This document shows, piece after piece, positions 53,948 to 62,885 of a DNA stretch of 64,000 bases. A program made the translations under genes and the position numbers. The notes under the pieces are model-generated. The model was not told the origin of the DNA. It made no database searches and worked only from the letters and a program-made list of their open reading frames with translations. Within the stretch, counting starts at the first letter, position 1, and each line of letters opens with the position of its first letter. This stretch comes from Lachnospiraceae bacterium AF51-6-b8A (GTDB lineage: Bacteria; Bacillota; Clostridia; Lachnospirales; Lachnospiraceae): NCBI GenBank assembly GCA_027682585.1, contig JAQCZH010000002.1, positions 124,001 through 188,000 of the forward strand. Direction: 5' to 3'.

Positions 53948-54021
53948 GTGTGTGTAGCTCAGCTGGATAGAGCACTAGTCTACGGAACTAGGTGTCGGGG
54001 GTTCGAATCCCTTCACGCACG
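53948..54021 (+). tRNA. tRNA-Arg(ACG)
   Basis: GTGTGTG/CACGCAC acceptor stem with one G-U pair; CTAGT-CTACGGA-ACTAG gives anticodon ACG; T-arm GGTTCGAATCC. It lies directly after the IS remnant. Confidence 0.95.
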
Positions 54022-54028
54022 TGTGATC

Positions 54029-54067
54029 AGAGCACTGCAATCTCCTGAGATTGCAGTGCTCTTTTTT
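54029..54067 (+). terminator. Terminator after tRNA-Arg(ACG)
   Basis: AGAGCACTGCAATCTC-CT-GAGATTGCAGTGCTCT is a 16-pair stem followed by TTTTT, 7 nt after the tRNA. Confidence 0.95.
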
Positions 54068-54317
54068 CAAAATAGAGATTACAGAGTAAGACGTATCAAT
54101 AAAAATCAATCAGCACCTGCCTGAAATACCTTGGATTGCTTCCTTCCCCTTTCCCTGGATATATTCTCAAAGATCCTTTCCATAACATATTGGCCTATAC
54201 CTCCCCTGAATATATCCACCTGTCCCGGCCATCAGAATATATGCGTCTATCCCTTGTCAACCTCTTCACTTTCGGCCAAAATGGTTGAGAATAGCAACAT
54301 CTTCCAAGGAGCACGAT

Positions 54318-56231
54318 ATGAAAGACGGATTTGTCAAAGTCGCTGCGGCCTCCCCTGACCTCAAGGTGGCGGCCTGCCATTACAATACCGATCGGATTCT
54401 GGACCAGATCGCTGAGCTTGCCCTAGCCGGGGCTAAGATCATGGTCTTTCCCGAACTGGCGATCACTTCCTATACTTCTTCCGATCTCTTTTTACAGGAG
54501 GCCCTCATTGATCAGGCCAGAGAGGAACTCTGTCGTATCGCAGAGGCCACGGAGGGCGTGGACGCGCTCATTTTTATCGGCCTGCCCTGGGAGCACAAGT
54601 GCAAATTATATAATGTCGCCGCTGTCTTGAACCGCGGGAATCTGCTCGGTCTCGTTCCTAAGAAGCATCTGCCCAACTACAATGAGTTCTATGAGCTGCG
54701 GCATTTCACCCCGGCAGCCGATGAGATCGACCTGACCGACTGGCAGGAAGATCAGATTCCCTTTGGTACCAATCTCCTCTTCGCCTGCCGGGATCTGCCT
54801 CACCTGATCGTTGCGGCCGAGATCTGCGAAGATCTCTGGGTTCCCGCCCCGCCTTCCCTCTTCCACGCCGCAGCAGGTGCCACTGTCCTGGTCAACCTGT
54901 CTGCCAGCGATGAGATGACCGGCAAGGCCGCCTACCGCCGCCAGCTGCTTGCGTCTCACTCTGCCTCCACTGTCTCAGCCTATATCTATGCCTCATCCGG
55001 AGACGGAGAATCTACCCAGGATCTGGTCTTCGGCAGTCACAAACTGATTGCGGAAAATGGCTGCATCCTTGCTGAATCCCCCCGCTTCGTCAACGGCACC
55101 CTTCTGTCCGAAATCGATGTGAACCGACTGGCCGCAGAACGCCGTCGCATCTCCACCTATCCTGCAGATACAAATGATAACTATCTGACCATTCCTTTCC
55201 TCTTAGACTTGACCGAGACCGATTTGACCCGTACTTTTCCTTCCTCCCCTTTTGTTCCCTCTGACGAGGGACTTCGCAGCAAACGCTGCGAGGAAATTCT
55301 GACCATCCAGGCCATGGGGCTCAAGAAACGCCTGCTCCATACCCAGGCCAGAACCGCTGTCATCGGTATTTCCGGCGGTCTCGACTCTACTCTGGCTCTT
55401 CTGGTTACTGCCAAGGCCTTTGATCTGGCTGATCTGGATCGTCAGAATATTATCTGCGTCACCATGCCCGGCTTTGGCACCACAGACCGCACCTATGACA
55501 ACGCCTGCCAGCTGACCCGCTTCATTGGGGCCCGCCTCAACGAAGTAGATATCCGGGCATCTGTCAGCCAGCATTTCGCTGACATTGACCACGATATCCG
55601 GGTTCATGATGTCACCTACGAGAATGGTCAGGCCCGTGAGAGAACCCAGATCCTCATGGACATCGCCAATCAAACCGGTGGTCTGGTCATCGGAACCGGG
55701 GATCTCTCCGAGCTGGCCCTGGGTTGGGCGACCTACAACGGCGATCACATGTCCATGTACGGTGTCAACGCTTCCATCCCCAAGACACTGGTTCGCTACC
55801 TGGTAGCCTTCTATGCGGACAGCTGTGGGGAAAATACCCTGGCCGCCACTCTTCGCGACATCTTAGATACACCGGTCAGTCCAGAGCTCCTTCCCCCGAA
55901 AGAAGGAGTCATCTCCCAGAGGACGGAAGATCTGGTCGGCCCATATGAGCTGCACGACTTCTTCCTATATTACATGCTGCGCGCCGGATTTCGTCCCTCA
56001 AAGGTCTACCGTATTGCCCTCCTTACCTTCTGCGACCGCTATGATTCGAAGACCATTCTCAAATGGCTGAAGACCTTCTACCGCCGTTTCTTCGCACAGC
56101 AGTTCAAACGTTCTGCCCTGCCGGATGGTCCCAAGGTCGGATCCGTTGCTCTCTCCCCCCGCGGAGATCTGCGCATGCCGTCTGACACGTGTATGGAAGT
56201 CTGGCAGAAAGAACTGGATTTACTTATATAG
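54318..56231 (+). CDS. nadE: Glutamine-dependent NAD+ synthetase
   Basis: 637 residues from the ATG at 54318 behind CAAGGAGCAC. The N-terminal nitrilase-type glutaminase has its triad in VFPELAITSY (E), PKKHLPNYNEFYE (K) and AAEICEDLW (C, about residue 177). The C-terminal synthetase carries the PP-loop GISGGLDSTLALL (about residue 355) and GTGDLSELALGWATYNGDH. It makes NAD from deamido-NAD using glutamine-derived ammonia. Full length, single gene. Confidence 0.96.
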   Translation: MKDGFVKVAAASPDLKVAACHYNTDRILDQIAELALAGAKIMVFPELAITSYTSSDLFLQEALIDQAREELCRIAEATEGVDALIFIGLPWEHKCKLYNVAAVLNRGNLLGLVPKKHLPNYNEFYELRHFTPAADEIDLTDWQEDQIPFGTNLLFACRDLPHLIVAAEICEDLWVPAPPSLFHAAAGATVLVNLSASDEMTGKAAYRRQLLASHSASTVSAYIYASSGDGESTQDLVFGSHKLIAENGCILAESPRFVNGTLLSEIDVNRLAAERRRISTYPADTNDNYLTIPFLLDLTETDLTRTFPSSPFVPSDEGLRSKRCEEILTIQAMGLKKRLLHTQARTAVIGISGGLDSTLALLVTAKAFDLADLDRQNIICVTMPGFGTTDRTYDNACQLTRFIGARLNEVDIRASVSQHFADIDHDIRVHDVTYENGQARERTQILMDIANQTGGLVIGTGDLSELALGWATYNGDHMSMYGVNASIPKTLVRYLVAFYADSCGENTLAATLRDILDTPVSPELLPPKEGVISQRTEDLVGPYELHDFFLYYMLRAGFRPSKVYRIALLTFCDRYDSKTILKWLKTFYRRFFAQQFKRSALPDGPKVGSVALSPRGDLRMPSDTCMEVWQKELDLLI

Positions 56232-56290
56232 AAGAACCGCCATATTACACACAGATCATAACTGTAAGTGTAAATATGGCGGTTACTTCT
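56231..56290 (+). terminator. Hairpin after nadE
   Basis: AACCGCCATATT-ACAC and GTGTA-AATATGGCGGTT form a long stem with a bulge, a few bases after the nadE stop codon. T residues follow only loosely (TACTTCTTATT). Confidence 0.6.
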
Positions 56291-56375
56291 TATTCCTGTT
56301 TCTGCCCTGTCAGCCGTCCAGTTTCTGCGAAAAGCAATACTCAGCAGGCGACAGTACACATGATTTCACAATCTC

Positions 56376-56753
56376 TTAAACCTCTGCCTTCCACAGACCA
56401 TGCAGGTTGCAGTATTCATAGGCAGCAACAGCCTTCTCCCCATCAGCCAGTCTGAACTGGGCACTGGGAGCCTTTCCTGCCGTAAGATCCTTCTTCTGAT
56501 ATCCCTGAGAAGTTTCAAGAATAATCCACTGAATCAGATGTTCCTCCGTCATAGGATGGTCAACGGAACCAACTTTAACTGTCACCGTATCCCCATCGAC
56601 ACTGATGACAGGAACATGTTTCTCCTGGGCCGCATCCGTGGTATTGGCGATCAGCTCTGTCATGTTCTCACCGCAGCATTTGGGGGTACAAGCCGTCTTC
56701 TCCCCTAAAAAACTTACAAAATTGCCGCACGATTTACATCTGTAAAATAGCAT
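56376..56753 (-). CDS. Desulfoferrodoxin-type superoxide reductase
   Basis: 125 residues. The N-terminal rubredoxin-like part has CKSCGN and CTPKCCGE; the C-terminal catalytic domain has the iron ligands in VDHPMTEEHLIQWI (H about 65 and 71), and CNLHGLWK (C-x-x-H, about 116-119), with HVPVISVDG upstream. It reduces superoxide to peroxide without making oxygen, a trait of anaerobes. Encoded after rubrerythrin on the same strand. Confidence 0.92.
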   Translation of the reverse strand: MLFYRCKSCGNFVSFLGEKTACTPKCCGENMTELIANTTDAAQEKHVPVISVDGDTVTVKVGSVDHPMTEEHLIQWIILETSQGYQKKDLTAGKAPSAQFRLADGEKAVAAYEYCNLHGLWKAEV

Positions 56754-56847
56754 TTGTCTCTCCTTTGTCTTAAAAGATGGCTGACGGACTCTTCTGTCTC
56801 TATGAACCAGCCCATTCGATTCACTGATTCACTCTGCACAAGTGCAA

Positions 56848-57387
56848 TCAGTAATTCTCCTCGTGAACCTCAAAGAAAGCCTGGGGATGATGGCAGACGG
56901 GGCAGACCTCAGGCGCCTCCGTTCCCACGCAGATATGTCCGCAGTTCCGGCACTCCCACACCTTAACCTCAGACTTCTTGAAGACCTCCTTCATCTCCAC
57001 ATTGTGAAGAAGCTTGCGATAGCGCTCCTCATGCGTCTTCTCAATCGCGCCGACCGCTCTGAACTGAGCTGCCAGATCTGTGAATCCCTCTTCCTCAGCA
57101 TCCTTGGCCATGCGCTCATACATATCGGTCCACTCGTAGTTCTCACCCTCAGCGGCTGCCTTCAGGTTAGCCTCGGTATCACCCTCTAACCCAAGATGAC
57201 GGAACCAGAGCTTGGCATGCTCCTTCTCATTATCAGCGGTCTTCTGGAAAAGAGCCGCAATCTGCTCAAATCCCTGCTTCTTAGCTACAGACGCGAAGAA
57301 AGTATACTTATTTCTTGCCTGGGACTCTCCTGCAAATGCCTCCTGAAGGTTCTTCTCTGTCTTTGTTCCTGCATAACGATTTGCCAT
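56848..57387 (-). CDS. rbr: Rubrerythrin
   Basis: 179 residues. The four-helix diiron domain carries E-x-x-x-R/H sites ([42 protein letters not shown]) and the C-terminal rubredoxin domain CRNCGH...CPVCHHPQ binds one iron. It reduces hydrogen peroxide in anaerobes and complements the desulfoferrodoxin encoded 94 nt downstream. The promoter probably lies in the 424-nt gap to the right. Confidence 0.96.
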   Translation of the reverse strand: MANRYAGTKTEKNLQEAFAGESQARNKYTFFASVAKKQGFEQIAALFQKTADNEKEHAKLWFRHLGLEGDTEANLKAAAEGENYEWTDMYERMAKDAEEEGFTDLAAQFRAVGAIEKTHEERYRKLLHNVEMKEVFKKSEVKVWECRNCGHICVGTEAPEVCPVCHHPQAFFEVHEENY

Positions 57388-57811
57388 AATGTCCTCCTTT
57401 ATCCAAAATAGATGTTTTGTCCCTTATCAGGAACTTTTATCATTATTATACTCTTTTTCAGGACAACGGACCCGACATATTTATGTTTTTTTTGTGTTTT
57501 CTTGGGTTCAAGAAATGTCATACTCTCTTTCTTCTCCAGAGATTCCCGAATATCTTCGCTCTGCCTATGTTCTACGAAAACGCCCTTGCCGTTCACTTGT
57601 ACAAAATTTTGTTTCATACGCCACTCTGAGAAATGAATCGATATTTCTCCTTACAACAAGCAAGGATTTACTTCAGTGATGGCAAAACACATTTTATTCA
57701 CATATATTCGCTAAAATGGATAAGTTACTGACACTCGGATACATGAATATTCAAGTGCCGCAGATTCACTGTTTGCTGATTTTTCAGCATCTCTCACAAA
57801 AGGAGTTATGA
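57388..57811. other. Divergent intergenic region without a recognised gene
   Basis: 424 nt between the divergent rubrerythrin and DUF5684 genes. It must hold both promoters. Short frames are present on both strands but lack ribosome binding sites and family character. Confidence 0.5.
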
Positions 57812-58252
57812 ATGTACGATTACAGCTACAGCTATTCCGCTTATGACACCACGACAGCGGCTGCCTTGATTGCTCTCGCTGCAGCCTACTGGTTTGTGGC
57901 CCTCATCCTCTATGCGATCACTGTCGTCGCCATGTGGAAAATCTTCACCAAGGCCGGCATTGCAGGTTGGAAGTCTATTGTTCCTCTCCTCAATGCCTAC
58001 GAACTCTACAAGATTGCTATGGGCAACGGCTGGCTTTTTCTCCTGCTGCTTGTCCCCCTTGTCAACATTGTCATAGGCATTATGCTCTGGGTAAAGCTGG
58101 CTAAGGCTTTCGGCCACGGCGGCGGATTCGCAGCCGGCTTGATCTTCCTCAATATAATCTTTATCCTGATTTTAGGTTTTGAAGACTCTACCTATCAGGG
58201 CCCTCTGGCAGAGGACAAACAGGCGGAAACTTTCGAGCAGACGACACGATAA
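57812..58252 (+). CDS. DUF5684-type small membrane protein
   Basis: 146 residues starting MYDYSYSYSAYDTTTAAAL behind AAAGGAGTT. Four hydrophobic stretches are predicted; the conserved centre FTKAGIAGWKSIVPLLNAYE (about residues 49-68) and LAKAFGHGGGFAAGLI are the hallmarks of DUF5684. Similar domains occur with signal peptidases in other genomes, but none is attached here. Role unknown. Confidence 0.85.
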   Translation: MYDYSYSYSAYDTTTAAALIALAAAYWFVALILYAITVVAMWKIFTKAGIAGWKSIVPLLNAYELYKIAMGNGWLFLLLLVPLVNIVIGIMLWVKLAKAFGHGGGFAAGLIFLNIIFILILGFEDSTYQGPLAEDKQAETFEQTTR

Positions 58253-58301
58253 TAAAAGTCGTCTCCTGTCTGTTTTCTTTCAACCACAACGGATTTCACC
58301 G

Positions 58302-58340
58302 AAATGCCCTCGTCCGGATTTTCCGGCCGAGGGCATTCTT
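58302..58340. terminator. Bidirectional terminator
   Basis: AATGCCCTCG-TCCGG-ATTT-TCCGG-CCGAGGGCATT forms a strong stem with T-rich flanks, shared by the convergent DUF5684 gene and the membrane-protein gene at 58362. Confidence 0.8.
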
Positions 58341-58361
58341 CATAAAAAATACGCATAAGAA

Positions 58362-59789
58362 TCAGGGACTAAACTCCCTGTAATTCTTTGCCGCCAGATC
58401 CGCCCGTGCCGCGGCCAGATCCACATACTCAGCAGAGAAGGGGCTTCCGGCATGATCTTCCAGATCAGATGCGGAAACAGCATCATTTTGAATCAACAGA
58501 TTGCTGTATCCGTAGATACGAAAGCTTGTCTTCTCCACATCAGTCCACTGATCACTCGTAATATCCCTGCTGCTTTCTTTTCTCACCAGCTGATAGATAT
58601 TCATGATATTCATCTGCCCATTGCGGTAATAGATAAAAGTCTTCTGACGATCGATGCGGTAACTGATCTTGTGGTAGTCCCCATCCTGATCCAGGTTGGC
58701 GGATTTCGCCAGATCATCAATCCTGGCAGCCACATCCGAAATTCCGTCGATCTCTTTCATATTCTTCAGGCCACTGACCGTCAGAGATACGTTCTCGTCC
58801 GCAAGCTTCTTGCCATTCTTCTTAGCGCTCTCCAGAAAATGATTGCTGAGGGGCAGTTCGACCTTGTCTCCATTGGACAGATGATCATAGACCTTCTCTA
58901 CCGTATAGACACTCTGATCATAATCCAGGCCACCATAGCCATTATACCCCGTAAAACGGACAGGATGCTGAGCCAGGATCTGCTCAGCCGACATATCCTG
59001 CATCTGTGTCAGACCACTGACTGTGTAAGTTCTGGTCTCATCTGCAATAGGAGAAGATCCATAATCGGAGTGAATCCGTAAGGTGACCACATCTCCGTTC
59101 TTTAACTCGCTCTCCCTGTCAAAGACAATATTGGTTCCCTCCAGGTATTTTACTGCCTGCTGGTATTTCGGATCAGGCTCAAGATCATCCGTATTCCGGT
59201 TGATCATATCCTCAATCTGATTTTTTCTGAGGCCAACCTTCTGACCAACCAGGCGGATCATCTTTTCATTGACCCTGTCTGAATCGTAACTCAACCTGCC
59301 CTGGCTGTCATAGCCCTCAAATCGCACATCAAAGACATCGCTGATTTTGGTTTTGCGGTTGCTGGTCCAAATCAGTCCCCAGATTGCAAATACAAGAGCG
59401 AGAACGAGGGGAATCATCCAGCGCAAGTACCGCTTAGAGTTCCTCTTGTCTGTCTCAACCGGACCGGCAGGATACGCTTTCGGATCTGATGGATCCCCCG
59501 GCAGTTTTCTTGTCTGATCCGTAAGTGAAAACTGACGTCCCTCCGGATCCTCTGGTTCCTCCTCATAACCTCGCATCTGCTCAGGAGACAAATGCATGGA
59601 TACTGACGTTTCCTCTTCCGCAATCCCCTCAGATGCCGCCCGAAGCAAATCCTCCTCGCTGGGGAGGCCGCTCACATATACGCCCTGCTCAGATGGATGC
59701 GTCTGCTTCACAGACGCATCCGATTCTGAGGGGTTCACCTGCTCCGCAGCCATATCCGGCCCGGACGGGTTTGCCTTCTTTTCCTTCAT
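58362..59789 (-). CDS. Single-pass membrane protein with large extracellular domain, unknown
   Basis: 475 residues from the ATG at 59789 (AGGAGGATCTGTG upstream). About 125 disordered, acidic, Pro/Ser-rich residues inside the cell precede one membrane helix (WMIPLVLALVFAIWGLIWTS, about residues 124-143). The outside part has two related beta segments with YTVSGLTQMQDMSAEQI and LTVSGLKNMKEIDGIS, suggesting an internal duplication, and a C-terminal domain (FIYYRNGQMNIMNIYQLV). The layout recalls TcaA-like proteins without their zinc ribbon, but I do not recognise the family. Confidence 0.75.
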   Translation of the reverse strand: MKEKKANPSGPDMAAEQVNPSESDASVKQTHPSEQGVYVSGLPSEEDLLRAASEGIAEEETSVSMHLSPEQMRGYEEEPEDPEGRQFSLTDQTRKLPGDPSDPKAYPAGPVETDKRNSKRYLRWMIPLVLALVFAIWGLIWTSNRKTKISDVFDVRFEGYDSQGRLSYDSDRVNEKMIRLVGQKVGLRKNQIEDMINRNTDDLEPDPKYQQAVKYLEGTNIVFDRESELKNGDVVTLRIHSDYGSSPIADETRTYTVSGLTQMQDMSAEQILAQHPVRFTGYNGYGGLDYDQSVYTVEKVYDHLSNGDKVELPLSNHFLESAKKNGKKLADENVSLTVSGLKNMKEIDGISDVAARIDDLAKSANLDQDGDYHKISYRIDRQKTFIYYRNGQMNIMNIYQLVRKESSRDITSDQWTDVEKTSFRIYGYSNLLIQNDAVSASDLEDHAGSPFSAEYVDLAAARADLAAKNYREFSP

Positions 59790-59839
59790 CACAGATCCTC
59801 CTGCCCACACATGTACGTTCCTATTTCAAGATCATCTCA

Positions 59840-60673
59840 TCAAATATCTATCTCCAGAAGGATCGGGCAGTGATCCTGTCTGGCCCCGGAATCCACCATC
59901 TCAGATGAAAACACTTTATCTAAAATGCGCTCAGATACCAGGAAATAGTCAATTCTCCAACCGGAATTATTGATTTTGCTGCTTTTTACCCTCTGCGCCC
60001 ACCAGGAATAAGCATCTGACAGATCCTGGTGCAAGCGGCGGAAGGAGTCCGCAAATCCGCAGCCAAGAAGCCTTGTAAATCCCTCTCTCTCCTGATCGGT
60101 AAAACCGGCAGACATGTGATTGGCAGCCGGATTCTTCAGATCAATCTCCTCATGGGCCACATTATAATCCCCACAGGCAATGACCGGCTTCTTTGCATCA
60201 AGCTCAGCCAAATAGTCTGCATACCTGGCATCCCATAGCTGACGGTCATCCAGGCGTCTTAACCCATCACCGGCATTTGGCGTATAAACGGTCGTAAAGA
60301 AGAACCGCTCTGTCTCGATGGTCAGAATACGGCCCTCAACATCCATGGTATCCGGCGCTCCAATTGACGGTTTCGTCACTTCAAGCACTGGTCTGGAATC
60401 CCGCCTCACAAAGACCATAACTCCGGCATAACCCTTGCGTGCCGGCGGTCTGGAAGAGACATAGTGATAGTCATAATCACGAAACAACTGCTCCATGACT
60501 TCCATCTGCTTCTTATTCGGGCCGGCTTCAGGCAGCTTCGTCTCCTGAATGGCGAAGTAATCTGGCCTCATCTCAGCGATTTTCTCGAGAACAGCCGCAC
60601 TCATCTGAGCTCTTGCGGATGTCCCGGTCAGAGCCGCATTCAAAGAATCAATATTCCATGATATAAATTTCAT
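59840..60673 (-). CDS. exoA: Exodeoxyribonuclease III / AP endonuclease
   Basis: 277 residues from the ATG at 60673 (CAGGGGTGAAA upstream). The EEP fold shows MKFISWNIDSLNAAL, FAIQETKLPEAGP (catalytic E), GDYNVAHEEIDLKNP (D and N) and a final SGARQDHCPILLEI (D-H pair). It cuts DNA at abasic sites in base excision repair. It is encoded 17 nt after mgsA on the same strand. Confidence 0.93.
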   Translation of the reverse strand: MKFISWNIDSLNAALTGTSARAQMSAAVLEKIAEMRPDYFAIQETKLPEAGPNKKQMEVMEQLFRDYDYHYVSSRPPARKGYAGVMVFVRRDSRPVLEVTKPSIGAPDTMDVEGRILTIETERFFFTTVYTPNAGDGLRRLDDRQLWDARYADYLAELDAKKPVIACGDYNVAHEEIDLKNPAANHMSAGFTDQEREGFTRLLGCGFADSFRRLHQDLSDAYSWWAQRVKSSKINNSGWRIDYFLVSERILDKVFSSEMVDSGARQDHCPILLEIDI

Positions 60674-60690
60674 TTTCACCCCTGTATCAC

Positions 60691-61170
60691 TCACCGATCC
60701 GCCATCTCCTTAACCCGATCCTCCACATTCTTATGGAAGTTAAGGACATTGTGAGTATACTCCTCATTCATATATCTGGATGTAATCATGAAATCTGCCG
60801 TAGAGCGATTGTTGGCAATAGGAATATCATACACCTCTGCAATACGAAGAAGCGCCTTCACATCAGGATCGTGAGGCTGCGCTGTCAGTGGATCGGAAAA
60901 AAAGACCACCAAGTCGATATTTCCTTCAACGATTTTGGCGCCAACCTGTTGATCTCCGCCCAGAGGGCCCGAGTTATAGGCTTTGACCGGGAGGTCTGTG
61001 TTCTCAGCGATCAGCCTGGCCGTCGTTCCTGTTCCGCAGAGGAAATGCCTGGAAAGCTCGGCGACATGCTCCTTACACCATTCAATCATCTCAGGTTTCT
61101 TTCCGTCATGCGCAATCAAAGCGATCCGCTTCTGCCTTGGAATTGTAAAGGGGATATACTCATGATTCAT
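60691..61170 (-). CDS. mgsA: Methylglyoxal synthase
   Basis: 159 residues from the ATG at 61170 behind CAGGAGGAACTTT. Characteristic segments are IALIAHDGKKPEMIEW (about residues 15-30), GTGTTARLI, the catalytic NSGPLGGDQQVGAKI (about 66-80) and VVFFSDPLTAQPHDPDV. It converts dihydroxyacetone phosphate to methylglyoxal as a glycolytic overflow. Upstream of exoA in one transcript. Confidence 0.95.
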   Translation of the reverse strand: MNHEYIPFTIPRQKRIALIAHDGKKPEMIEWCKEHVAELSRHFLCGTGTTARLIAENTDLPVKAYNSGPLGGDQQVGAKIVEGNIDLVVFFSDPLTAQPHDPDVKALLRIAEVYDIPIANNRSTADFMITSRYMNEEYTHNVLNFHKNVEDRVKEMADR

Positions 61171-61303
61171 CAAAGTTCCTCCTGTCATAAAACACGGTTG
61201 TTTCTAATCATAAATGATTTTTCTCTGGATTTTAAGCATTTTTCAAAGGCGCAAATATCTGCTCCGCGTATGCCCTCCTGCTTTCCCCCGATCAGGACTT
61301 TAT

Positions 61304-61846
61304 TCAATTGATCTCCCTGCGAAGACGAAACATCCCCTCGAAGTAGCGGTCCATAGGGTCTTGGCTCCGTCCCATCTCAGAGAAGGGCACATGCAGGTAC
61401 TCAATGATGTGAAAACCCAGCTTATTGACATAAAAGTGGATATTTCGGCTCTCAAAGCAGGGCGTCATCAGTTCCCAGGACTTGACTTCTCTGTATCGAA
61501 TCTCCACCTGTTTCCAGATGGCCTGTCCGATTCCCTGGGCCTCGACACCAGCCTTTACATAAAAGAAGTCCACGTTTCCTATATACCTATAATCGTAATC
61601 CATCTTGAGATCTAAGATCAGACCTCCTACCATATGCCCGTCCAGAACCGCCCTGAGCGCGACGGCCGTCTCCCTGGTCATAGACTTTTCAATGCTGGAC
61701 CGGGACAGGATCTTCTCCATAGGGCCAAAAAAATCTTCTCCCCCTTTTTGAAAGGCTTCCTGCATGTCGCTGCAGAACTGCTCTTGATCCTCTTCTCTCA
61801 GAGGAAGCAGCTGTATCCCCTCTTCCGAAAGATTCCTCTTGCCCAT
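61304..61846 (-). CDS. GNAT-family N-acetyltransferase
   Basis: 180 residues of GNAT type with the acetyl-CoA loop VKAGVEAQGIGQAIWKQVE (about residues 104-122, Q/RxxGxG/A-like) and a following CFESRNIHFYVNKLGFHIIEY typical of the C-terminal strand pair, shown here in part as NIHFYVNKLGFHI. The substrate is unknown. Single gene. Confidence 0.85.
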   Translation of the reverse strand: MGKRNLSEEGIQLLPLREEDQEQFCSDMQEAFQKGGEDFFGPMEKILSRSSIEKSMTRETAVALRAVLDGHMVGGLILDLKMDYDYRYIGNVDFFYVKAGVEAQGIGQAIWKQVEIRYREVKSWELMTPCFESRNIHFYVNKLGFHIIEYLHVPFSEMGRSQDPMDRYFEGMFRLRREIN

Positions 61847-61965
61847 ATTTACCTCACCTTGCTCGCGCTGAAAATACCATCTGTTGTTTTTATCCCTGAG
61901 CTTCTTCTGTCCCTTTCAACTGTGGTAACATTTTAACATAGCCGGCCGGTCTTCATTGACCGGAT

Positions 61966-62772
61966 ATGTTAACAGAAAGTGTCTTCCGAATGAGCCAGAT
62001 TACCCTATATATAAAAACTTTTTCCCCCCTTCCCCGCAGGGGCTCTGATGCCATCATGCATCGCTTGGGGCTGAAACTGCTAAGTCAGGGGCTGCGCCAG
62101 ATCCATGGTCTTACATATTCTTCGCAGGCGCTGGAATACCGCGGCGGCCATGATGATTTGACTGGCAAGTCTTCCAAACACATCATCCTTGGCCCCCATG
62201 GCAAGCCCCGTCTGGCAGACCACCCCGAGATTCACTTCAGCCTGACCAACTGCCCCGGCCTGGTCGCCTGTGCCATCGGCGACGGCGAAATCGGCATTGA
62301 CGCGGAGCTTCCCCGTGATACCAGTCCTGCTCTCTTGTCCAAAGTCTTAACACAAGAGGAACAGAAAAAACTGGATTATTTCTCAGCTACGACTGAACTT
62401 TCTCGCAGCAGCGCAAACGGAACCCCTTTCCATGACTCAAAAACTCCAAATCAGGCCCTTTCTTCCTCTGATCAACAAATCTTCTCCCGTCTCTGGACCT
62501 GCAAAGAGGCTCTGGCCAAGTGTACCGGTCTGGGTCTCAATACAGACATTTACCGCGTCACTTTCCGATTTTCTGACCGTTCTGTACTCCCTGCTGCCGC
62601 GGAGTGCTCTTCTCCCTTTCGTGCTCTCTTGCCGCTTCGCTTTCAGAACAAGGACTATTATCTGACCCAAAACTGTCTTCCCAGCGGTCATATCATCAGC
62701 ATCTGTTCTGCGAAGACGATTGACCGTGTAGAGATCCGGGCAGCCGCCCAGGAGGCTATGCTCCGCAATTGA
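61966..62772 (+). CDS. Sfp-type 4'-phosphopantetheinyl transferase
   Basis: 268 residues (or 260 if the ATG at 61990 is used; neither has a strong ribosome binding site). The family motifs are IHFSLTNCPGLVACAIG (about residues 88-104), IGIDAELPRD (about 110) and RLWTCKEALAKCTGLGL (W-x-x-K-E-A, about 175). It moves phosphopantetheine from CoA to carrier proteins. A polar insertion of about 30 residues (around residues 140-168) lies between the last two motifs. Confidence 0.88.
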   Translation: MLTESVFRMSQITLYIKTFSPLPRRGSDAIMHRLGLKLLSQGLRQIHGLTYSSQALEYRGGHDDLTGKSSKHIILGPHGKPRLADHPEIHFSLTNCPGLVACAIGDGEIGIDAELPRDTSPALLSKVLTQEEQKKLDYFSATTELSRSSANGTPFHDSKTPNQALSSSDQQIFSRLWTCKEALAKCTGLGLNTDIYRVTFRFSDRSVLPAAAECSSPFRALLPLRFQNKDYYLTQNCLPSGHIISICSAKTIDRVEIRAAAQEAMLRN

Positions 62773-62805
62773 CTGCATACAGTGAGACTCCCGCGAAAAG
62801 GCAAC

Positions 62806-62864
62806 AACAAAAAATCACTGCTCTGCCATCTATCTTCTGATGACATAAGCAGTGATTTTTTGTT
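62806..62864. terminator. Bidirectional terminator between the Sfp-type gene and asnB
   Basis: AAAAAATCACTGCT and AGCAGTGATTTTTT are perfect complements flanking 25 nt, giving T-runs on both strands between two convergent genes. Confidence 0.85.
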
Positions 62865-62885
62865 ATTGCATTTCCGCGCACCGAC

